From Cryptomeria japonica (lineage: Eukaryota; Streptophyta; Pinopsida; Cupressales; Cupressaceae), in assembly GCF_030272615.1 (NCBI RefSeq), contig NC_081410.1, forward strand, positions 287,805,957-287,869,956: a DNA stretch of 64,000 bases, given 5' to 3'. Shown here piece by piece: positions 45,719-58,800 of the stretch. The notes below the pieces were generated by a model that was not told where the DNA came from, did no database searches, and saw nothing but the letters and a program-made list of their open reading frames with translations. Position 1 is the first letter of the stretch. Each line of letters starts with the position of its first letter. Both the position numbers and the translations under genes were made by a program.

Positions 45719-47113
45719 TTAAGTGAAGAATTTCTTCAAGTGGATGGTGTTAATCGGTTCATGGAGCTGTTCTCCTTCCGAGTTTGAGATTTGATAGGCA
45801 CCAGAGCCAAAGACTACAATAACAATGTAGGGACCCAACCAATTGGGTTCAAACTTCCCTTTGTTGTCTCAAAACTGTTGATTTTTTGGATTTTCTCTAA
45901 GAACTAGGTCACCAACCTGAAATTCTCTTTCTCTAACTTTCTTGTTATATCCTCTGCACATTCTCTTTTGATACACTATGAGATGATCGAACACCACTTG
46001 TTGATGCTCATCCACTAATTTGAGTTCTTGCAATCTAGATATTCTATAGTCTTCATTAGTAAAAAGACCTTGCAAAGAAACTCTTAGAGATGATATTTCT
46101 ACTTCAATAGGTAATACTGCTTCGAACCCATACACCAAAGAGAAAGGTGTAGTCCCAGTAGGTGTTCTAATACTTGTTCTGTAAGCCCATAATGCAGGAT
46201 TGAGCTGCAGATGCCAATCCTTCCCAGATTTGTTCACTGTTCTGTGCAAGATAGTCAATAGGTTTTTGTTATATGCCTCGGCTTGTCCATTACCTTGAGG
46301 GTAATATACTGATGACCAATGTTTTTTTATTTTGAATTTCTCACAGAGCTCGTCTAGGTCTTTATCTTTGAACTGTCCTCCATTATCAGTCACGATGGAC
46401 GAAGGTATCCCATACCTGCAGATGATATAGTTTAAGATGAACAAGGTGACTTGTTTACCAGTTGCTTTGATGAGCGGAACCACTTATACCCACTTGGTGA
46501 AATACTCAGTGGCAGTTATGATGAATTTATGTCTGTTAGATGAAGTCGGGTATATTTGACCAATGAGATCAAAGGCCCATTGCTGAAAAGGCCAATGTGT
46601 AGTGAAGGGTATGAGATCCCTTGCCGGAGCATGTGTGAGGTTCCCATGTAGCTAACATTTTTCACAAGTCTTAGAAAATTTAATAGAATCTTTCTCCATG
46701 TTTGGCTAGTAGTATCCAGCCTATAGTAGTTTCTGAGCTAAAGTAAGACCATTTGAATGAGATCCATAAATACCTTCATGGACTTCTGATAATGCATGTT
46801 TAGATTCTTTAGTTTCTAGACACCTAAGCAATGTACCATCTAAACCTCATCTAAATAGATCGTTAGCAATGATAACATACCTCGAAGCATTTCGGGTTAG
46901 GTTTCTTTTTTCATTACGAGTAAGATTTTTAGGGATAATTTGGTCTCGTAGATAAGAGTACATGTGGCTATATTGGGATGAGTCATGTCCAATAATAGAA
47001 CAAACTTTTTGGGTCTTAGGAGAATCATAGGTCGGGTAATGTAACTCTTCCACCAGGAATTCAAAGTGAACACTGGATTCTTGTAACTCAGGTATGGACA
47101 CCAAGGTGGCCAT
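45719..47113 (-). pseudogene. pol: Integrase of Tat element B
   Basis: DNA integration. The main open part is 46483-45869; the zinc-binding region lies upstream at about 46640-46850 with several stops. Catalytic residues look intact where readable: QQWAFDLIGQ (D), SIVTDNGGQF (D) and GNGQAEAYN (E). The C-terminal GPY module (WLGPYIVIV) and the end HLKKFFT (TAA, 45719-45721) match element A. Stops include TAG at V*VVPLIKATG and TGA/TAG in the zinc part. Confidence 0.85.
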
Positions 47114-47170
47114 AGCATCTGCTGCTCTATTTGCGGATCTGGGAATCTGTTGGAATGATACAATAGCAAA

Positions 47171-49111
47171 TTACTTCTTAATATCATCAACCATTCTCTT
47201 ATAAGGCATCAGTTTCTCATCTCGAGTCCGATATGTATCATTGATTTGATTTATGATCAGCTGAGAATCTCCATAGATGTGTAATTTTGCAACCTTCCAT
47301 TCAATATCTAGCTTTATCCCATTTACCAAAGCTTCATATTCCAGCACCAGAACCATTTTTAGTAAAAGACCCATCGAAGAACATCTTCTAGGGTTGTTGA
47401 GTGAGATGCATTATTGATTCATCTGGAAACTCTATATGCAGCGGCTGAGTGTCTTCAAGCTGAGATTTAGCAAGTTGATCAGCAAATACTGTCCTTTTAT
47501 AGCCTTTCATTCCACATATTTAATGTCAAACTCTGTAAGGACCATGACCCATTTCACCAACCTTCCTGTAAGTGTTCCTCTATTGAAAAGATATTTGAGT
47601 GGATCAATTTTAGCCACCAGCTTAACTGAATGTGCTAACATGTAGTGTCTTAGTTTTTGTGATGAAAAGATTAATGCCAAGCATGTTTTTTCTATTATAG
47701 TGTAGTTCATTTCATAAGACACCAATGTTTTTCTGATGTAATAGATAGCTCGATCCTTTTTATTTTCATCTTGTTGTGCCAGAAGTGCCCCCAGTGATGA
47801 ATCAGTTGTTGATATGTATAATATCAAGGGTTTTCCCTGAATTGGTGGCATTAGTATTGGTGGATTGGATAGGGACTCTTTTATTTTCTGAAGATGTTGT
47901 TCACATTCCTAATCCCAGTTGTATATCACTCCTTTCCTCAATACTTTTATGAAAGGTTGAGCTTTGTCTGCTAGTTGAGAAATGAATCATCTAATGGATT
48001 GGAGACGTCCTTGTAGACTTCTCATTTGACTGATGTTCTTCGGAGGTGGCATTTCCATTATGGCTTGGACCTTCTTAGGATCAACCTCGATTCCCTTCTT
48101 TGAAATGATGTAGCCAATTAGTTTACCAAATGTCACTCCAAATGCACACTTTTTTGGATTTAACCAGAGTTTGAGCTTTTCCATTCTGTCTAGTATAGGA
48201 ACTAGCTCTTGAATATGTCTTGATCTCTTCATAGTATTCAATAAAGTGTCATCAACATAATCTTCCATATTCTTATGCATCATGTCATGAAAAATAGTAG
48301 TGACTACTCTTTGATAGGTTGCTCCTACGTTTTTCAGCCCAAATGGCATGACATTCCAGCAAAAGGTTCCCCATGCATGGGTGAAAGTTGTCTTTTCTTG
48401 ATCTCCAAGAGCTATTTTGATTTGATTATAGCCAGAGAATCCGTCCATTAGTGAGTACATCTCATACCCAGCAGTCATGTCGACTATCATATCAATGTTT
48501 GGTAATGGAAAGTCATCCTTCGGACAAGATTTATTGAGATCTCTGAAGTCTGTGCATACTCTGATGGATTTGTCTACCTTTGATACTGGTACTATGTTTG
48601 AAATCCATTTGGCATAATCTATAGCTATAATGAATCTAGCTTTTAGCAACTTTTCTAGTTCAGCCTTGACTAGTAGTGCCACATGTGGATGCATCTTACG
48701 GAGTTTTTGCTTGACTGGTTTAACTCTTGGTGTGATAGAAAGATGTTGCATGATTGAGCTACATGAATGATGTGTGGTGTCTCTTGACTCCCAATGTTCA
48801 CTGGTTGAGTTGGCTCGATCAATATGCAAGACCTTTCCTGGAAATGACTTGGCAGTATATCAAGTATCTCACCTTCAGGCACCTCAGAGAGGTTTTCACC
48901 CTTAGGTACGTCCTTTATTTTCTCTTTTTTAGATTTTGACACCGCCACAATATGGTTTTTGCCATCAGATCTTTTATTTTTATTTTTCTTGTTTTTGTGA
49001 CTAAGATACTTGATATTTTCTTCAGTCATGTTTTCACTTTGTTCACTGGTGGAAGAGTCCATAGGTTCAACTGCATTGAGATAATAGGATAATGTATAGT
49101 CATTGGTAAAA
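47171..49111 (-). pseudogene. pol: Reverse transcriptase and RNase H of Tat element B
   Basis: RT blocks: VCTDFRDLNKSCPKDDFPLP, LMDGFSGYNQIKIALGD, MPFGLKNVGATYQ, the catalytic YVDD (about 48255-48266) and LNPKKCAFGV. Then KPLILYISTTDSSLGALLAQ and SQKLRHYMLAHSVKLV of the first RNase H, and the tail of the second RNase H (YEALVNGIKL, YGDSQLIINQ; the DGS part is disrupted by frameshifts near 47370-47500). A 130-codon stretch (49062-48670) is the variable pol region before RT. The upstream end is cut at 49111 by element D. Confidence 0.88.
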
Positions 49112-49116
49112 CTAGG

Positions 49117-52100
49117 TGTTGTTCACCAAATTTGGTTAGCCAAAGTTCACCTGCAAATCAATCTATGAGAAAGCCAATCTCAATCAATAAAACACTTCAG
49201 GGCTTGGACAACATAACATAGGATCCTAATGATCCTCCTATACTTCAGGTTTTGCTAGACCTAGGGAGGACACCCTTTTATGCATTGAATCAAACTCATT
49301 TACCCACATATGAAAACATCAATAAAAGCATATAGATCTCATGAAAGGTTAAAAAACAAGGAGGGTACTCTAGATAGGCTAAATCTACATTGACAACTCA
49401 ACATGCTTGAACATGAGATAGGTGGAACACTTCCACATAACATTAAAGAAAGAAAGATATTCTGATGTTGGATTTTAAGATCTCAGAGAATCCACAGAAT
49501 TGCAAGACTAGTGCCTTATCCAAGGGAAACAGAGTCATACATCAAACTATAAATGAAAACTCTCACTGCAAATTCATCTTCATCATGAAATATTCCCGCA
49601 TTAATGCCTTAAAAAATGCATTACTAAGCTCCTTCACAAAATAATCAGATCTTGAAAATATACTCCATTATTCATGATTAATTACAGAATTTAAATTCTT
49701 CCTTGAAGAGTCCCTGCAAACAATCACAACAATCTCCTTGAGATGAAAACTTTCATGCCTCCTTGAGGATTTAACTTGAAATGAAGAAATATATATCTCA
49801 GAGACAATTTTTATGTGAATTTATGCATGCCTTACATACATAAGAACCTGCAACTAGAAACACCTACAACAAGAATTAAACTCCATTACTGAAAGAAAAG
49901 CACTGCCCTATACAATCTTGAAGAAAACTCAGAATTGGAAACCATGAAAATCTGGAGCATTTCTCCAAATTTTTGGAACCCCTACAATTGAGAAGAAAAT
50001 GGGAATAAGAAGGAGAGGGAAAAAGATTAGAATCCATCAGAACATGCCAAGTGTCTTTTTTCCATAACTGCAAGAATATCTCCTTTTCTTCCCATGGAAA
50101 CTTCTCTCAAAATATCTCAATTTTGTTGAAACTAACTACATGATTGGATTCCTTGTCTTGAGAGCTTTTCGATGATATATGATACTTGCTATTTCGGGCA
50201 AAAATAACCCCCTCAGGCGAATTAATCACTCATGTCGGGTCCATTATTTCAATTTTTCAATTTTACACTATAGTCTCAACTATGCATTTAAGTTTAATTT
50301 TTTGCCAATTTTACTCCTGATGCCCTGCCATGTGGCAACCTACAATTTGCTGATGGGGTCCACTTGGATGACACCTCACCTATCTACCATTTGTCTTCCA
50401 CGTCACTGCCACCTATCGGCCATGTGATCACCACCTCACTCGGACCCGCCACATCACCTTTCGCCATTTCACAAAGGGTAACTTTCGAGCATCTTTGGCT
50501 TGCGAATTTGAGACCACCGTAGATCTTTGAAGAACCTACATGATCTTTAATTCTTTTTCTCCTTCGCGATGGTTAACGGGCGAGCACATTCACCTCACGA
50601 AATAGCGTGCATCATCGATCTGTATCAAACTTGCTCACCAGTTAAGTCACCATTTCACTACAAAATTTGCCTCAAGAACCATGCACACGTGGAGTCCACC
50701 TGGTCGCCAGCTATCTCTTCACCGCCTTAGGGCTCGTGTAGGCATGCGTGGGGTCCACTGGGCACCCATCAACACCTTGCGTCAAAAGCCTTCAAGGCTT
50801 TAACACTATGAATGTGTGGAGCTTTACTTTTAAATATCAAAATGTTCCCCTCCACAGCCAATGTGGGATAATGCTCTTTACCTGGAACTATGCATTTTTT
50901 TAAGTTTTAATGGCGCCCTGCCTAGGGGTTTCATTTGCCAATGGGATTTGCTGAAAGTTTAATAGCCACGTGAAGGAGAGGGTTGGCTTCACCTGGTAAT
51001 TGTATTGGAAGTTTTATGTGCCTTTTTCATTGCTACCAATGCATTTAGTTAAAAGTTTAAATGCCTCCAGAACACCACGTTGCTTGCAGGAGGACTTGGC
51101 TTTGGGCCATGGAATTTTCTTATATCTGCACATTACATTTGCTTTAAAGTTTCTAAATGTTTTGGATTGGATTACACACCTGCCAATTGCATTCTGTTGG
51201 AAGTTTCGATTGCACTCCCCAAACTTTTTTTGCTGCCACTCCATACGCACATCAAGGAGGATTGGTAAAGGTTATATAACTTGGGCTTTACACTTGTCAT
51301 GCCACCACTCACATAGCTCATAGTAGGGAGGATGACTTGCAAGGGTCATTTGGGCTTTACACTTTCCATGCCACCACTCACGTAGCTCACAACAAGGAGG
51401 ATGACTTGCAAGGGTCATGGCATTTGCAGAAGTTTTTTGCTCCACCTCCTAGCTCACACGTAGCAGAGGAATTTGGTAAATACACCTACCATTGCATTTT
51501 TCTAAAAAATTATTTTGCCTTTGACATTTCTAGTCTACAGCCACGCCTTCTTGCCAGCATTGTTTTCTTTGAAGCTTTAATGGTTTTCTTTCAATGCCAT
51601 CTCATGACACGGGGAGATTTAACATGTTTTAAAATAGGCAATGCATTTGAAAGCTCGTTACATTACATTAGTTTGAAGGTTTTACAACCTTCCATGCCAA
51701 AGACCACAGCAAGGAGGATTTGGGGAGGCCATGGAGTTTAGGCTTTAAGCTCTGCAGTTGAAATCGCAATACCAACAAACCCAAAATTATCTGCCCCACA
51801 AAAACTGAAAGTATGGACTCGTAACAAAATCCAAATAGTGCCTCACAAGCTCTTTGCATTTCTTTGTCAGACTATGGATGAAACTATCATATGCACGCCT
51901 AAGAGTAGCAATAAAAGTAATATAGCCACCAATACCGACAATGCCTCCTTCAATTGAAGAGTCTTCAATATTCCTATTTTTATATAGCTAGATCAAATAG
52001 GCTTCATGATAGCCATTGGCATTGAGATATTGATATGCCTCCTATATTTCTCAATCTTCCCTTCTCGATACTTAAATCATAAAACATATGATTTAAAATA

Positions 52101-53342
52101 GCAATTTAAACCTTGCTTAAAAGACACATGAAGTTACAAGTCAGGTCAGGCCCCAAAGTGGGTCTGACTAAAAAAAATTTGTTTTCATGCCACTGACCTT
52201 CAAAAAGCCTCACGAACCTTAAACATGCCTCTGGAATTGATCAACACCATTTTCGGATCATTAAAGTGAGTTTTGCAACTTTTAGGCACTTGCGCCACAT
52301 TTTCGCATTTAATCGCAAAGATGTAATTTTTAAACTAGTCAAAACATCTTTCTGCACTTCGCCAACTAACAGGCCTGTACTCTGATATACAAACATAAAC
52401 TCTTCCAAGTTGTTTCTCAAGATGAATCCTGAGTGAAGAAATATTAATCGTCAAAGATGACCAACTGGCTTTGTCAGCACCGCGGACTTGATAAAGTCAA
52501 TGCGTAGGGAACTCATGACGTCTTTCTTAAAAATATCAAACGATCTCCGTAGACCCTCAAATATGAGGCACATGTACCTTGAAGTATATATCAAAACTTA
52601 GAAAGCTCAATTCGACCAGGAAGCTGATAGGCTGCAAATGGTGTGCTCATGAAAATAGCCACTTTAACTAATGTAGCAATGAAAATACGAAACACCGAAT
52701 AAGGTGGCTCAAGAAACCCTTTTGAAAACTGATCAAACAGATTGGAAGGAGCTTGAAATTTGAATCATAGCTTGTCTTTTATACCAGAAATAGCCTGGAA
52801 AAAACATTCTGACATGACATTCACTGGGGCATCTTTTACAAATGTGCAAAGCAAGGCTCTGACTAGCTCCTGAAACAGGGACTTTGCAAACCATAAACTG
52901 CAAACGGATTGAGCTTACTAAACTGAGCAAATTGATTCACACGGTCTTGAAATTCAGCATGTTGACTCACATTTATGCATAGAATTTAGTGCACTTTGAA
53001 TTTCACCATGAAAATAAACTGATCAAAAGTTATAGGCGCTCAAAGTAGGCCACTTAATAAAATTTGCATTTGCACCCAACATGCAATTTCAGCTCACCCC
53101 TTGAAATAGGTACTAGATAAATTGATCCAAACTGAATTTTGAAAGTTGTAACACATTGCATAAGCTAAATGAAGGGTGTACAACAAGTATCCAAAGTGTT
53201 GCCCTTTGAAAATCAACTGGCTCCATTTTACCCTCTCTCTAACTAGGCCACCTGAATGAGATTAGGTGCCTTTCTGAAAATGTGAATAGCAATTTTTTTG
53301 AAATTGGCCTCTCAAATTACTCCAATTTAATGAGTCCCAACA
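49117..53342 (-). repeat. Left LTR of element D
   Basis: 4226 bases with TGTTG...CAACA ends. Compared with the right LTR it has an extra copy of a unit of about 67 bases containing GGATGACTTGCAAGGGTCAT (near 51340 and 51400). A tract of TTCGC-type motif blocks lies at 50450-50600. There is no gene; short open frames do not match between the two LTRs beyond their shared DNA. Confidence 0.9.
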
Positions 53343-53643
53343 ATGGCTCTGACTGGGGATGGTCGATTGCAATATCAACACAAGAATTCAGAATCTATGG
53401 TAGAGCAGACCACCCAAAATGGATCATTTCTCTTTTCTTCTCAAAAAAAAAGGGCTCCTTATTCCGCCCAAACAACAAGGCACTTTATTGAAAACCATGC
53501 AACTGAAGCAAAGTAACTATACAAAATATACAACTTATAAATGGCCTCGGGCTATCAAAACTGAAATCAATTCTTACCTCTGTCAAACACATGATTTCAT
53601 TTCCACAAATCAAAGGTAAGTTGAAATCATCATTCACATCTGT

Positions 53644-55312
53644 CTAATCAGAAACACTACCACTTATAATCAGCTGATCACATAAAACATAATCAACAAC
53701 ATGTTCATAATCATTCAATCTTTGAAAACCGAACAAATGTTGAAAGGGCTGGTCACTATGTGACATAAGAGTGCCATACTCTTCACCATTACTTCCCGGC
53801 TGAAAAGAGAAGTAACCCAACTTATTCTGAACACTGGGAGCATCACGCATATCTAAATCATTAGTTTGCATAAGAATAAAATGGAGCATCATGCATATCT
53901 AAATCATTAGTTTTCATAAGAATAAAACATTCATCCTTAATACTGTCTTGCAAACTAGAGAGGAAAACTTCCTCATAAATTGACTGCAACTCATCTTCAT
54001 GCTGATCACAATTGCTATCAGTACTTTGCACTAGTAAAAACACATGATCATCACTTGTCAATGGTTCATTTCCCACTTGCAAATCAGGGAAAATTATTTC
54101 AGATTTGTCATGCCTTTTAAAAGCAAGATCCACACAATGCATATTAAATTTTGAGTTCATATCAACATATGAATCTACATCTTCACACCTATCAATTGCA
54201 TATGCATTTTTATCTTGTCTAGCACTCAAATCAAATATGGCGAATGAATCAACAACATATGTATCATACTTCACACCCTCTAAAATATCATCAGTATCTA
54301 AATATGTACTGGTTGGGTAAGAGAGATTGGGCACATTTTTGGATGCATACCTCGAAAGATCGGCAACTAAGAGCTCTGAGATTCATTCACTACTTCGCGA
54401 ACCTTCATCTTCATTTTCATTTTCATTGGCTTCATCCTCTGTGCTAAAAACATTGTCCCAATCTGATAAAAGTATTAAATCAGTAGTGCTCATGTCTTTA
54501 TACACATTTATTTCATCATTACAACAACTTGCATCGACATCATAACCTTTATCATGCTGCTCATAAAGTGCTGCTATATGTTGCAACATAGTCTCATAAC
54601 TTTGATTGGAAAATTTTTGTGGATTGAACTTAACAATATTGTCATTCATATTATTCAAATTTGAAAACTCTAAAGAGTTACAATCATACACACTAGAACA
54701 ACAATTTATATTTTCATCCTCCTCATACTGAGAACAAAATTCTGTACTATCATGCTGATCATAAGAATCATTTTCAAAACCACAAGAGATATCCATACTC
54801 ATAGATTCATCTCCATTACTTTGTTATTCACCAATTTCACTGTCAGCATTAGTATACTCAATATTATGTGCATTTTCATATTTATTTAGCTCAATCTCGT
54901 CTATCCACTCTTTGATACATGCAACACTTTATTCTCTCAAGGTTGTAGACCAATTAATTGAGTCAGGCTCATCAAGCTCTAAAAATAACTCAATCCAAAT
55001 AGACTCATGGGGTCTAGCATCAACTAAAATCTCATTTAATGTAGCTATAAATCTTTCATAGAAAACATATGATGACTCTTCCTCTTTTCTTTTCCCTACT
55101 TTCTTTCTTAAAAACAAGATAAACTTCTCTTGGATCTTTTGAAGACATACTTTAATCTCTCTATCAATTTCTTTCAGATTTGACAAAGGATTTGGAGATC
55201 TAGGAACTACATCTAGATCCATCAGGTTTATAACATCTACTAAACCATTATTTGGACAATGACCATTCATCCTTATTGTTTCATAAATTCTTTTCAAAAC
55301 ACATGCAGTCAT
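53644..55312 (-). pseudogene. Acidic protein of unknown family, element D
   Basis: One minus-strand frame runs from ATG 55312 to about 53861 (484 codons), with only three internal stops near 54929, 54810 and 54383, then a frameshift to a last segment (53892-53644). The N-terminal 130 residues include KIQEKFILFLRKKVGKRKEE and look helical; the rest is rich in Asp, Glu, Ser and Asn. There is no zinc knuckle, protease or RT. The frameshift comes from a 46-base tandem duplication (TNDLDMHDAP and TNDLDMRDAP both appear). It may be a Gag-like protein of a non-autonomous family; I do not recognise it. Confidence 0.5.
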
Positions 55313-55798
55313 AAATTTTAAGAATCATACACACTTCTCCCATCACTTATGATTGAAAATTTTCAAAACATGAAGTATGCATACTGCAAATTTCTTTCCC
55401 TTTCTATGGTGACTATTTCACCTTATAAGGAACATAATTATTTCATGAATACCTTGAGGAATACCTAGAGAAAAAATTGTTGCTGCTGTTCACTTCACTT
55501 ATGACTGAAGATTTAAAGAACTCCTCCAAATCTCAGATTCATTCTTACAGAGTCGCCACCTACCTGAAGAGGAAAAAATTTAACCACTGATCATCACTCT
55601 GAAACACTTTCAAATTTTTGGGTTATACCACACAACAAAATCACATAATAATTTTCATATTTTCAAAGCAACAAGACTTTCCAGGATACATTTTCAAATC
55701 TGGAAATAACTTTCAGATTTACAACACTTTTATCACTCTTTCCCCAAATTGGATAGGCACAACTCTAGGATTCGATTCAACATGAATTATTACAACAC

Positions 55799-55814
55799 TT
55801 CCCCAGCAGAGCCA
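55799..55814 (-). other. Primer-binding-site-like sequence of element D
   Basis: The minus strand reads TGGCTCTGCTGGGGAA three bases inside the right LTR. It resembles the site at 14142-14159. The tRNA is not assigned. Confidence 0.5.
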
Positions 55815-55817
55815 TTT

Positions 55818-58800
55818 TGTTGTTCACCAAATCTGGTTAACCCAAGTTCACCTATAAATCAATCTATGAGAAAGCCAATCTCAATCAATGAAACACTTCA
55901 AGGATTGGACAACATAACATAGGATCCTAATGATCCTCCTACACTTTAGGTTCTGCTAGACCTAGGGGGGACACCCTTTGATGCATTGAATCAGACTCAT
56001 TTACCCACATATGACAACATCAATAAAAACAAATAGATCTCATGAAAGGTTCAAAAATAAGGAGGGTACTGTAGATAGGCTAAATCTACATTGACAACTC
56101 AACATGCTTGAACATGAGATAGGTGGAACACTTCCACATAACATAAAAAAAGGAAAGATATTCTAATGTTGGATTTTAAGATCTCAGAGAATCCTAGAAT
56201 TGCAAGACCAATGCCTTAGCTAAGGGCAACAGAGTCATACATCAAACTGTAAATGAAAACTCTCACTGCAAATTCATCTTCATCATGAAATATTCCTACA
56301 TTAATGTCTTACATAAATGCATTACTAAACTCCTTCACAAAATCATCAGATCTTGAAAATATACTCCATTATTCATGATTGATTACAGAATTTAAATTCT
56401 TCCTTGAAGAATCCCTGCAAACAATCACAACAATCTCCTTGAGATGACAAATTTCAAGCCTCCTTGAGGATTTAATTTGAAATAAAGAAATATATATCTC
56501 AGAGACAATTTTTGTGTGAATTTATGCATGTCTTACATACATAAGAACCTGCAACTATAAACACCTACAGCAAGAATTAAACTCCATTACTGAAAGAAAA
56601 GCACTACCCTCTACAATCTTGAAGAAAACTCAGAATTGGAAACCATGAAAATCTGGAGCATTTCTCCAAATTTCTGGAACCCCTACAATTATGAAGAAAA
56701 TGGGAATAAGAAGGAGAGGGAAAAAGATCAGAATCCATTAGAACATGCCAAGTGTCCTTTTTCCATAACTGCAAGAATATCTCCTTTTCTTCCTATGGAA
56801 ACGACTCTCAAAATATCTCATTTTTGTTGAAAATAATTGCATCACTAGATTCCTTGTCTTGAGAGATTTCCGATGATATATGATACTTACTATTTTGGGC
56901 AAAAATAACCCCCTCAGGTGAATTAATCACTCATGTCGGGTCCATCATTAAAATTTTTCAATTTTACACTATAGTCTCAACTATGCATTTAACTTTAATT
57001 TTTTGCCAATTTTACTCTTGACGCCCTACCACGTGGTGACCTGCGATTCACTGACAGGGTCCACTTGGATGACACCTCACCTATCTGCCATTTGTCTGCC
57101 ACATCACCGCCACCTGTCAGCCACATGATCGCCACCTCACTCGGACCCGCCAGCTGGATTGCCACTCAGACCTGCCACATCACCTTTTGCCATTTCGTGA
57201 AGGGTAGCTTTTGAGAATCTTTGGCTTACGAAACTAAGACCACCATAGATCTTCAACGAACCTGCACAATCTTTAATCCTTTCACTGCTTCGCGATGGTT
57301 AACTGGCGAGCACCTTCACTTCACGAAACAACGCGCTTCGTTGATCTGCGTCAAACTTTCTCACTAGTTAAGTCACCATTTCACTGCAAAAATTACCTCA
57401 AGAACCGTGCACATGTGGGGTCCACCTAGTGTCTATCTATCTCTTCACTACCTCAGAGCTCATGCACACACGCGTGGGGTCCACTGGGTGCCCATCAACA
57501 CCTAGTGTCAAAAGCCTTCAAGGCTTTGACACTATGAATGCATGGAGCTTTACTTTTAAATATCAAAATGTTCCCCTGCATAGCCAATGTGCGATAATGC
57601 TCTTCACCAGGCACTGTGCATTTTTTTGAAAGTTTTAATGGCGCCTTGCTTGGGGGTTTCATTTGCCAATGAGATTTTCTGAAAGTTTAATAGCCATGTG
57701 AAGGAGAGGGTTGGATTCACCTAGTAATTGTATTGGAAGTTTTATGTGCCTTTTTCATTGCTGCCAATGCATTTGGTTAAAAGTTTAAATGCCTCCAGAA
57801 CACCACGTTGCCTGCAAGAGGACTTGGCTTTGGGCCATGGAGTTTTATTATACCTACACATTGCATTTGCTTTAAAGTTTCTAAATGTTTTGGATTGGAT
57901 TACATACCTGCCAATTGCATTCTGCTAGAAGTTTTGATTGCAGTCCCCAAACTTCTACACTGTCACTCCATACGCACAGCAAGGAGGATTGGTAAGGATT
58001 ATATAACTTGGGCTTTACACTTGCCATGTCACCACTCACACAGCTCACAACAGGGAGGATGACTTGCAAGGGTCATGACATTTGCAGAAGTTTTCTGTTT
58101 TTATAGTTTGGGACCACACGATGCTCCACCTCCTAGCTCACACGCAACAGAGGAATTTGGCACATACACCTACCATTGCATTTGTTTGAAAGTTTATTTT
58201 TCCTTTTAAATTGCCAATCTATAGCCACGCCTTCCTGCCAACATTGTTTGCTTTGAAGCTTTAATGGTTTTCTTTCAATGCCATCTCATGACAGCGGGAG
58301 ATTTAACGTGTTTTAAAACAGGAAATGCATTTGAAAGTTAGTTGCATTGCACTAGTTTTAAGGTTTGACAACCTTCCATGCAAAAGACCACAGCAAGGAG
58401 GATTTGGGGAGGCCATGGAGTTTGGGCTTTAAGCTCTACAGTTGAAATCCCAATACCAACAAACCCAAAACTGTCTGCCCCACAAAAACTAAAAGTATGG
58501 ACTCGTAACAGAATCCAAATAGTGCCTCACAAGCCCTTTGCATTTCTTTGTTAGATTGTGGATGAAACTATCATATGCATGCCTAAGAGCAGCATTAAAA
58601 ACAATATAGCCACCAATACCGACAATGCCTACTTCAATTGAAGAGTCTTCAATATTCTTTTTTTTTTTGTAGCTAGATCAAATAGGCTTCAGGATAGCCA
58701 TTAGCATTGAGACACTTATATGCCTCCTATCTTTCTCAAGATTCCCTTCTTGATACTTAAATCGTAAAACATATGATTTAAAATAGCAATTTAAACCTTG

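Larger units (their letters stand above)
41108..49111 (-). mobile_element. Tat-lineage Ty3/gypsy retrotransposon B, 3' part
   Basis: On the minus strand: RT, dual RNase H, integrase, about 4.5 kb of 3' region, polypurine tract (41256-41268) and LTR start (41255). An oppositely oriented PMD gene lies in the 3' region, as in element A. Element D interrupts the pol ORF at 49111; the upstream part continues at 60033-60480. Protein similarity to A is clear, but DNA similarity is low outside pol, so A and B are different families. Confidence 0.85.
53343..55817 (-). other. Interior of element D
   Basis: 2475 bases holding one broken minus-strand ORF (55312-53644) and a leader of about 500 bases (55313-55817). 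The interior edges carry an inverted pair of TGGCTCTG(A)CTGGGGA sequences at 53344-53359 and 55799-55814. A further AGAGTCGCCACC block lies at 55549-55560. Confidence 0.7.

Noticed and set aside
51000-51741. Plus-strand open frames in the LTR of element D (107 and 134 codons)
   Set aside because: The equivalent positions in the other LTR (57728-58062) do not keep the same frames open, so no selection on the protein is apparent.
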